From contig NC_092562.1 of the NCBI RefSeq assembly GCF_037975245.1, positions 16,548,521 through 16,612,520 on the forward strand: 64,000 bases of DNA, read 5' to 3'. The translations under genes were made by a program, and so were the position numbers. Positions 47,241-57,600 of the stretch are shown one piece after another. The DNA comes from Apostichopus japonicus. Its lineage: Eukaryota > Echinodermata > Holothuroidea > Aspidochirotida > Stichopodidae. Position 1 is the stretch's first letter. Every line of letters starts with the position of its first letter. A model generated the notes under the pieces. It did not search any database, had not been told where the DNA came from, and saw nothing but the letters and a program-made list of their open reading frames with translations.

Positions 47241-48085
47241 GGTTTTTCTATATTGGTTGTCCATAGATGAAATTTTGTGCAACATTATGGGTATGTTTTG
47301 AATTGAGTTTAATCACGAGAAACGTGAATTTTCAAATTCTGAACAAATAATGGGCTTAAAACCTTGAAAAGTGGGGCTGACGGATATTGTGGGCCGCGAC
47401 GTAGAATCACCTACAAAAGCAATGATCCACAGGACATGCGATGAGGTCGAACATGATGTGTGGCTGGTGACAATCTTCAAAAAGGTTATGGATGAAAAAA
47501 AACTATTAGGAAATACTTGGTTCTCAGGCAAAAGTGCACATCTGGTTGGTCATTTTCAAGCCCGAGAAGTGCCATTTCCGGTGATCTGGGTGGTATCAAA
47601 ACCAGAAAATTTCTTGTACGCTGCGCGCCAACCGATGGTGGCGCTCCGCTTAGATAGTAATTCGCGCCCCCCGGGTTAAAAAAACCTGGATACGCGCCTG
47701 TATAATATTACACTATTAAGGTCAAGCGAACTTTGTGGTGGTTGCATTACAGCAAAGATAATTAATATCTTTGATTACAGAAACTCATGTGGTATAGTCA
47801 CATACGTTGAACTGCGCCGGTACGGTAAAATGATCCATATTGAAAAGTGATTATCAACAATTTGCATCGGTTGTGGCCCTCCGTTTTATGCTATAGTTAA
47901 CAACATAACAGCTTTTCGAATTTAAACCATATTTAGATATTTAAAGAGATAATTCATACAGTTTCTCGGTCAGTATCGCAATCTTGCATATGTGAGTGCG
48001 ACGAAGATTACGCAATAACGAGGGGACATTACGCTAGGTTTCATGGAAAATTACTTGACCTCCTGGTAGCTAGTTCAACTTCCAC

Positions 48086-48277
<192 letters not shown>

Positions 48278-48284
48278 AGGGTTG

Positions 48285-48620
48285 CCGGACATCTACCCCG
48301 GACAAATACCCCCGGACATATACCCCCGGGTCGACTCAACCGGGACAAGTACCCCTGACAAACACCCCGGACAAAAAACCCGAGGATGAACACCTCCGAG
48401 GACAACTACCCCCGGACAACTACCCCCGGACATACACCCCGAGGACAGATACCCGTGAGGATAAGTTCCCCATACAATTACGCCCCGGGACAAAAGTACC
48501 CCGAGGACAATTACCCCCGAGGAAAATTACCACCTATACCCGCGGCAATTACCTTCGGGAAAACTCGATCCACCCACGCAAATACACCGGCACAGATACC
48601 TCATCCAGGTTACTACCCGG
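48285..48620. repeat. Array of a ~15-bp GC-rich unit, left arm
   Basis: Degenerate copies of a unit near CCGGACAACTACCCC (GGACAAATACCCC, GGACATATACCCC, GAGGACAACTACCCC) fill about 330 bases. The same motif in reverse complement fills 49255-49530. No unit spacing or spacers like those of a CRISPR array are present. Confidence 0.85.
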
Positions 48621-48649
48621 ACTAAATCAGAATACGCCCAAGTCCCCTT

Positions 48650-49250
48650 CCCATCCCCCCCCCCCCCTCGAGCCTGTGAACCAAGCAGACTTTTTGCTGG
48701 TGAACCTCCTCGTACGAAAGCCCATTAGGGCCATGAAAGAAAATTTTCTTAATCTGTTATATCAGATTATTATTCTGATATAACCAAAAATAATTGTACC
48801 ATATAAAGTGTTATACAAAAACTAACATAACATAACCTGGTAAGTCGCAATAAGCCGGAATTGTTTGGCGATTAATAATAGATTGTTAATAGTTACCTTC
48901 AGTGACCAATGCCAACCCCCCCCCCACCCCTCGTGCTTCTTCAACCGCCGTCGCCATCTATCTTGCCCCGGGCCTCGGTCCATTGTCAAACACTATCCAG
49001 AAGTTTTGGGGGCTTATATATGAAAAACTCGAATCTTTTTAAAAAGTCGGGAGGAGGTTAAAAGTGCCAGGGCACACGTACGACGACCCTAGTGGTGCCA
49101 GTTGAACTTTCCCCCTGACCCAATTGTAAATATGCTCTCGCAGTTGCCCGAGGGACCAGGGTATATGTTAAGGCCCGCAGGAAACTAAACTCTGAGAAAG
49201 ACCTGCGTATTCGTCGCTGCATCCGTCCCCTATAGTTAACGGCATATGTG
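48650..49250. other. Spacer between the facing arrays
   Basis: About 600 bases with poly-C tracts at 48655-48668 and 48915-48925. No open frame of note is seen. Confidence 0.6.
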
Positions 49251-49254
49251 CAGG

Positions 49255-49530
49255 GGGATATTCGTCCGGGGTATTTATCCGGGGTTAAATGTCTAGGGGG
49301 TTTTCGTCCGAGGGGTAGTTTTCCGGGTGGGTAGTTGTCCGGTGGTTTTTGTCCTCGGGGGTGATTGTACGGGGGTTTCTGTCCGGGTGGTAGTTGTCCT
49401 GGGGCGAATTTTCCGGGTGGTATTTTTCCGTGGGGTAATTGTCAGGTGGCTAATCGTCCGGGGGGTTATTGACTGGGGGGTTATCGTCCGGGGTTATTTG
49501 TCTGGGCGGTATTTGTCCGGTCAGGAGGAG
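49255..49530. repeat. Array of the same unit, right arm, inverted
   Basis: Degenerate copies near GTCCGGGGGTATTTG, GTCCGGGTGGTAGTTG and GTCCTCGGGGGTGATTG. This is the reverse complement of the unit in 48285-48620, so the two arrays could fold back on each other. Confidence 0.85.
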
Positions 49531-51402
49531 TTGCTGCGTGTTAGTATAGTAGACTAGTAGTCCAGCAACTTAAATTGTTTCATGTCCCACTGTGTCTCAA
49601 AACTGTAAATGTTATATAACCCGTACTGACGCGGATAGTAAGTTTGAACTGTCTCCACGTATTAAACGTAATTTTGTGCCTATATTCATACATAATATTA
49701 TACATACCCGCATGCCCTTACAAAAAAAAAACAACACATAGGTTAATATAGTCTAGAACACAGACTTCGGGTCACAGGAGCTCAGAACGGTAAGTTATTG
49801 GCAGTGAACCCTCACGTGACATCTATCTGTCAACTACGATAAACAATACCATATAAGGTAAACAGACATGCTTGAATGCATATGCAGTTCGGCACATGTA
49901 CATGTAATTCAAAATAACACTAAAACTAAAAGCGACTGGGAATATAGCGAGTAGCAGACGATATTGCCGACGACACAGGTTTGATAAGGGATTCTAGTTG
50001 CCCCGCCTACATTAGACTTTGATCGAGTTTTAAATACGTATATTTGCAACCACGTTAGCTGTCGATCATTGCTTATTCTTCGTAATATAACACTAATATC
50101 AAATTGATTCATGAAGAGAACGCAACACCTGGACTCAAGCTAAGCTAACGTTACTGTTCTCAAGTAAGATCCGTTAGGACCGGTCACCAAAAGTAAATGT
50201 ACATTATTCGCGTAGTCATAGACCTCGCTGGAATAAAACTTAAGCCTAGCGTAACACTTACTTGATAGCTATAAAGTACTAAGTTACTAGGCATAGCCTA
50301 CGTTTTAAAATATTATTCTAGCCCCCGAATAATTACTGGTACTACTAGTACTACTATACCAAGTACTAGGCTAGTGCAACTTCAAACTGTCACGGGTTGA
50401 CACAACTTCACGATATAGCAGCCCTTCATCTACTATTACTATTAGTAATACTAATTAGTACTGTTACAGTGTTAGTGTTACTACTACTACTACTACTACT
50501 ACTACTAGTTAGGTCTACTCTAGGCCTATGTAAAGTCAGGGCCCTGCCTTGTATTAAGACCACAATAAGGCTAGTAGTGTATTTATAGTCGTCTTCTGTA
50601 GTCAAGTCTACAGCTACTATTAGGTAAGGCCATATAGTAACATTAGGCTAGGCCTAGTATTACTTGTAAGATAGTAGTACATGTATACAAGATGGCCCAG
50701 TTCATACTAAGTAACACTTTGTGTAATAGACCTAGGCTATAGAAAACGGCTATAGTAACAGCATGGTTCAGAGTTAGGCCTGTCAGCATTTATCAGAAGA
50801 AAGGAGGACAAGAAAGATGTACTGGCCTGGAAGGAGATTGGGGAAAGTTGTGCAACATCCAACTAATGTAGAAACACTTTTGGGATTTTACACCTCACCA
50901 CTGCAGTGATAAAGGTTATAATTGTAATTATTATGCTAACAAAGTGCTGTAGACCAGCATGAGTATTTTCTTACATTTATTTCCTGAAAAACATTAAATG
51001 AATTTCTTCAATATTCATAACATAGGTTAAAAACAAGTTAGCAAAGAATTTTGAAATCAAAGTTTGCCAGGAGATTATAGAACATAAATGAGATGGTGAC
51101 ATTGCAGACTACTGGAGACTACTGGTGAAACCGGTCTGCAGTTAGTATTGAGCAGAGTGCTCGGTGAGTTAAACCGACTGTTGATTTGGAAACGGAACAT
51201 TTTCCTGTTGTCTCATTGGTTGCATCATGGCAATGTTGCTGCAGGTTGCCTACTCCTCTCCAGGCCTGTGTTTGAGGGTAAAGTTTTGAGAATGAAAAAT
51301 AACAGCATATTCTTATATTCGTACTTATACAGGAATTCAACTTGTTGAAAATAATCAACTTTATACCATCCTCACCGACAAAGGGTATACAGCGAGTTCA
51401 AA
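49531..51402. other. Upstream region of the dehydrogenase gene
   Basis: AT-rich sequence with many CTAGGC/TAGTACTA phrases and an (ACT)n run at 50480-50510. It presumably contains the promoter and any noncoding exon of the dehydrogenase. No gene is recognised. Confidence 0.45.
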
Positions 51403-51679
51403 ATGGCCAGTTCCTCACAGAAGGTAGTTCTCATAACTGGTACCGCAACAGGTATCGGATTTACTACGGCAGTGAAGTTCGCAGGCACCCCGGGAAAGAA
51501 GTACAAAGTGTATGCAACGATGCGCAACATGAATGAGAAAAAGGGGGACTTGGAGAAAGCTGCAGGCAAACTTCTAAATGACACACTCTTCATCAGAGAA
51601 TTAGATGTTAGTGATGAGGCAAGCAGAGTCAAGTGTGTGCAAGCCATCTTAGAAGAAGACAAAAGAATTGACATTCTAA
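51403..51679 (+). CDS. SDR coding exon 1 with start codon
   Basis: Encodes MASSSQKVVLITGTATGIGF to DIL: the first beta strand, the Gly-rich cofactor loop and the first half of the Rossmann fold including LDVSD (adenine-ring site). Donor A/GTGAGT in phase 1. The upstream bases AAA give a fair start context. Confidence 0.92.
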
Positions 51680-54600
51680 GTGAGTAAAACCTGATATATA
51701 TTTAAGATCTTGATATAAATTAACCTAGGGACAAGATAAATTGAGATGGGGTTTACAACTGAAAAGTTTAGAGTATATAATGTTCTTTTCCATGAAAGAG
51801 TCACATTTTCTGCAATTGGAATATATACAGGTATGCAAAATGGGTAAATTGCTATAAAAGTTCAAGATGTATAGCAGTGATTGTACACAGAGGAACCACA
51901 GCATTTTGTACAGGATACAGGAGTTCAGTATTGCTATACAAAATTTGAATAATTATTCCCTGCTGGACCTTGCTACAGGGGCAATTTGGTTCTCTCTCGC
52001 CCTTTTCTCCAACCTGCCTCCCTCTATTCTTTGTAGAAAATCAACCGAGAAACCCTGTCCTATTTTGCTACTTTTTTTCAGTTTATGATCTTTTGATTTT
52101 CTATTAACACCATCTTCCTTATACCACTGACAGTTAACAATGCAGTTGTTAGTCACATGGGTGTCTTTGAAGAACTCAAATTAGAGGAAGACGGTCTTAA
52201 GAATTTCCAGATCAACTACTTTGGCCCGTTCAGATTAATGCAGTTAGTAGTCCCGGGTATGAAGAAGAGAAGAAGTGGACGTATTTTGAATCTCAGCAGC
52301 ATTGGGTCTCTGTTGCGTAAGTAAAATGCTAAATTATGAGAACTTGAGTATTGTCCTTTAATGTACAGTTATATATATGCAAGTTTCAAGTTTATTCCTA
52401 CCATTATTGCATAATATAGAAAATCATTTGCATAACCAATTCTTTATTAAACATAAAAAATACATCGTTCTTAATAAGTCGACTGAATCTTAACTTAGTA
52501 GTATTGATTTTTGTCTCTAGTATAAATTCCAAAATACAGAGAGAGTGATTGGTAGAGAAACCAGAATAAGCCTAAAGCTTTATACATGGAGAATCTGAAT
52601 CTAAAATATTGCTAATTTATTTAATTTCACAATTAAAGTTGTCAATTTCTTATTTCTCTCATTGTGGTTTAGAGTGTTCAGTAAGTGATAACAAATTTAT
52701 CATTCCTTCTTCTGTTTATAAAAAATGTTGACATGTGCACACTTTATATTATAAATAATATGTCTAATAGAGCCAAAAATCATGACATTGTGCATCATAA
52801 CATCAGTTACAATAACATGAGCATAATGTTCATTGTTATTAGTTCTGCACATCTTTGTAAAAGACTATGCTCTTGAATAAATTTATGTCTTAAACTTATT
52901 AAAATAATGACTTAATATAAAGCAATTTTGTGAGTTCAGCTGGCATCTTCACCAAACCTACTGATCATTTAGGCCTTCTCATAATCATAATTTATCAAAC
53001 TAAGAATCTCCACCTACTGTAGATGTTTTAACAATGTTCCAGATGGTCAATTAGTGAGAAATTAATTAATTTGATGCAATTAAATAGATCTCAGCAATCA
53101 GCATTGCAGATCTGCCAGATGGTTCTCATGGTAGTGATAATCAAATACAAAAGAAAATAGGAACACTTCTGTTGAACCAAATTCCACTTTTAACTGATTA
53201 TTTGAAATACAATGTAACGTGACAAGTCAAGTTCATAACATATTTAAGAGATTCCAGTATCAAGAACTTAAAGCATCAATTGGTATATAATATGCTAAGC
53301 ATAGTATAAAAGTAGCATTGGTAAGTATATATTATGTGCATGTATTAATAATAATAAATTAGACTTATATAGCGCCAAATCCCAATGTATAAAATAAAAG
53401 TACCAAGTAGTGTTGAATCAAATTCCACTTTTAACTGATTATTTGAAATATATAGTGTAACGTGACAAGTCAAGTTCATAACATATTTAAGAGATTCCAG
53501 TGTCAAGAACTTAGCATCAATTGGTATATAATAAGCTAAGCATAGTATAAAAGTAGCATTGGTAAGTATATATAATGTGCATGTAATAATAATAATAATA
53601 AATTAGACTTATATAGCGCCAAATCCCAATGTATAAAATAAAAGTACCAACTGTAGTATAAAGTATAAACTGTGAAAGGTAGTGTTCTTGGAAGCCTTGG
53701 GCCTTAACAAGGTGAAGTAGAATAGAGTAGAGTATTAATAATAAAATAAAAAACTTCATAAAGATCTACTATACTCTTTATTTGAAACAAATATGAGATA
53801 TGTTTGCCAAAATTTTTTCATGAAGTTAGTATTATTATGGCCATCAGAAATTAAATCTTCTAAGGATTCGAAAAATGAACTCAGCATTGTTCAGATGACA
53901 TTTTAATCAAACATCCTATCAATTCCTCTTGCTCTTTCTCATGCAACAATGAGGTGAAGCCAGAGAAAAAATTTCAGGTACTTCTTCATAGAGACCCAAC
54001 TTCAAGTTGCTGTTTCACTACTTACACTTTCTTTGTTTCCTTAGCTTGAAACAGAAAATGATTCGTTAAAGAGTGATAATTCAAAGACCGTTTATGGCCG
54101 GACTTGGGGGAGGTTAAAGAGAAAGGCTCTTCCTATCAATTGAAGTCGACTTCCTGTTCAGTTTGCACAATGAACTATGCTTTACGGTGACCCATTATAT
54201 AGTACATGTGGGTTTTGACAGCATTGTTCCACCCCTGCAATATTGACTAGGTATCAGAAGTTAGAATGTTACAATAAATGGTTGAGATTTGCCACCGAAC
54301 AAGAATATGGCAGATCAGGATTTTTTTTATTTGCTTCAAGTAAATCACTCCATACCGTGTAATGTCAGTGTAGCGGATTTTTAACACTACAACAATGCAG
54401 TGTATGTCTCCGCACGTTTTACGTGCAACAGTTATGAGTCATAGATAACAGATAGACTGTAGCCTTTTGGATGATTGAAGTGTTTCAAATATGTGCCCCA
54501 AGGAATTTGGTATGGTACTGTACAAGTTATTTATTTTGTGTTAAATATTTCTTTTGTTTTTCCAATTTCAAAACTACAGTACATACATGTATATAAATGC

Positions 54601-57600
54601 GTGAATAAAGATACAAGATAGCTGTGATAGGAAGTGTTTCTAGGAAGCCTTGGAGCTTAACAGCGTTCACTGAGATCACACCAGACTTATTACTTGATTA
54701 ATCACACTAACGCGCCCTCCTGACTTTTCACCAATGGAGATTAATTATTTAGCGATTAATTAATTATTTATTATTCGACCCTCATCCAAATGTACAAAGA
54801 GGAACGTTTTTCGAAGAAATGACAATGCAAGATATTAACAAGTAAAAGTTGTTTAGAACTATAAAACTTTCCCTCATATTAAAAAATTATCCCATGAATT
54901 TAAATTCTTACACTTAGAAGAGATTTTGTCTTTCAAAATTTCACCGCCAACTGATACATACAATACAGTAGCTCTATCTAGTGTCTTGTAATTGTTGAAT
55001 CGGAATAGTCGACTATCACACACTGGATAAATCAATCCCAAGGCAATGCATTAATTCATTGTGTACTTTATGAATTTATTATAATGAGTTAGCAGTATGA
55101 CTTCTGATTATGCACAGAACACTACTCAGGCTGTAAGCCCCTCTAACCAACTATGTACCCCAGAGCTGATGCTGAACTCATATAGGTGTTAGACTCAGCT
55201 GGCCTGAGCAGTCTTTCATTAAAGTGTAAAATGCTCAGTCAAGCAAAACCAGGCTTGTTTTGTCACCTTTATATGTAACATTTCGAAATGTCGTCAAGTT
55301 ATTATTGGACAACTTCTATACTGTGATCAACATTATTGCGTTGCGTGTTCAGATTATTTAGTGAGTGCTCCGAAGTGAACTGTGGTTGGTACTGTAGGTG
55401 TTGTGCATTTAATAAGGCATGGATGATGATGGATTGGAGCAGCTTTAATTCCCGTTACAGCTCATGCAGCCACAGTAGTCGAGTTATTGTCATGGCAACA
55501 TATCTGTCTGTCCTGTCCGTTTACATTGGTTGAAAGGCTTACTGCTCTCAGGTCCTTTGGGGAATTTTTTTTTTATATAAAACAGGGTAAAGTTGTTATT
55601 TATAATAATTTCATTCGAAATAGAAGCAGTCAAATGTCACCTGAGGTCGTAACAGGTCAAACAGTGACATCACAAAAGGCCTACTCCTACTTGGGTTTAT
55701 GTTTGATTTTGGCCAATCATGGTCATAGTGATTAGCAGATGGGTGCCGGGTCCAAAAATTTGTACGTATTTTTCAGATAAAGGTAATTTACGGTCAAAAG
55801 AGGTCAAAACTAGAAAAATGTCTTAGGCATTTCTGTGATGTGATTGATGTTCATTTAGTACTTTGTTAATAGAGCGGCAATCGCTCGTAATCTGGAGTTA
55901 CAATAAACATCAAGAGATAAACAATTGAAACCTGATCACAGTGGTCAACAGAAGGTAGATCAGTGATGTGGTTTATCGTTACCTAGCTCGCCGGTCATGT
56001 GGGACCCCTGGACAGACAAATTTTTTTTTTTCCCCAACCGTAAACAGAATTTTGTTATCACACAGTATATACATATCAGTAAAGATGTCTTCCTGAGTCA
56101 AGTTTCATCTATAATAAACTGTATGTATTAAGCTAGGGGTTCCCTAACTGGGGTGCATGAACCCCCAGGGGGTGCATGAGTCCATCCCAGGGGGTTCGTG
56201 AGACGTTTCTGAAAGTCTAAACTAGAGTACTTTTTGTTGAAATAAAATCTGATATATCATATAATTTAGTAATGTACAAAAGTCGTACCTATCTAAACAC
56301 ACTCTACAATTTTACACTATGAACTTGATCTTTTACGAAGATGCATATTATAGTATAATAATGACTCAGATCGTGTCTCAAAAAATTGGGGTTCGTGGAC
56401 AACTCTGACATCCACAGGGGATTTGTGGGGGTATAAAGTTATGGAAACCCTGTATAAAGCGGTAGTTTCTCTGTATTAGAGTCGAGCTTACAGCATCAAT
56501 GATCATGCTCTTTTCTTTCCCTATCTAGCGTGCCCTTTTACTGATCTCTACTGTATGTATTACACGGTAGTTTTTCTGTATTAGAGTCGAGCTTACAGCA
56601 TCAATGATCATGCTCTTTTCTTTCCCTATCTAGCGTGCCCTTTTACTGATCTCTACTGTATGTATTACGCAGTAGTTTTTCTGTATTAGAGTCGAGCTTA
56701 CAGCATCAGTGATCATGCTCTTTTCTTTCCCTATCTAGGGTGCCCTTTTACTGATCTCTACTGAATGTATTACACAGTAGTTTTTCTGTATTATCGAGCT
56801 ACAGCATCAGTGATCATGCTCTTGTTTTCCTTCCCTATCTAGCGTGCCCTTTTACTGATCTCTATATTCATCCAAAGCTTGCTCTTGAGGGTGCTTCAGA
56901 GAGTGCTGCAGCTTATTTACGTCCTTTCAATGTTTGGTGAGTTTAACTGTTATATAGTGAAACAGATATGTATTGATTGATTGATTGTTTTATTTTTTGT
57001 GGGGGACAGTGGGGGAAGGGTGTATGAGGTGGGTTGGGAGAGAGGTGAGTGAAGAGAGGCAGGTGGAGAGATTGCAGTGATGGGTGTAGCAGTATATTTT
57101 TGAGTTAAGCTTTGATTGGGTAATTTTTATTTGGGGGGGGGGGAGCAATGGGGCATGTGGTCTGGTTTGTGATATACCAGGGCACCACATGTGGCAGGTT
57201 TTCAGCTTTCAAAGTGATATCAAGGTCATTAAAAAAAAAATTAAAATACACCAAGGCATCTTTCCAAAATGAGTGAAAGCCAATTAAATGACAGTAGTCA
57301 TTCATGAGAACCATGATAAAGCTGTAGTACTTGAGTTGATAGCTTTGTGATTCTCGCAGAAACTTTGCTTAATTGCCATTTCCAGCGTAACGATTGATGG
57401 GCTTGCGGACAATTTTTAACCCTGATTTAATGTTAAGATGATATTTATAAGGGCACCTACAGCAATTTGACTAATTGGGCACTGCAGTCGTTGCTGGTTT
57501 TAAGGGCATCATGGTAAGTAATGTAACATGTCAGGGCATAAAATGCCATCGACTGAGTGATTTCAAGGTGAAGCCCTGAGCTGTCAATCTTTCTTGCATA

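Larger units (their letters stand above)
45236..47700. mobile_element. Nest of hAT-like repeats
   Basis: CAGGTGCGTATCCAGG at 45234-45249 and CCTGGATACGCGCCTG at 47685-47700 are inverted ends that bracket several related fragments. The flanking octamers do not match (TTCGTAAT against TATAATAT), so it is uncertain that they belong to one insertion. A purine-rich stretch at 45280-45430 encodes only Lys/Arg/Glu runs. Inside are 45822-46050, 46585-47240 and 47565-47700, described separately. Confidence 0.55.

Noticed and set aside
45234-47700. One single 2.5-kb hAT insertion
   Set aside because: The inverted ends match, but flanking octamers do not form a target duplication and the inside is a mosaic. 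It was kept only as a nest.
48285-48620. CRISPR-like array
   Set aside because: Units are short, degenerate and contiguous with no unique spacers, the host is an animal, and an inverted partner array exists at 49255.
55336-55735. Two overlapping open frames in SDR intron 2
   Set aside because: No similarity to known proteins, no splice signals that fit, and they lie within an intron of a well-supported gene.
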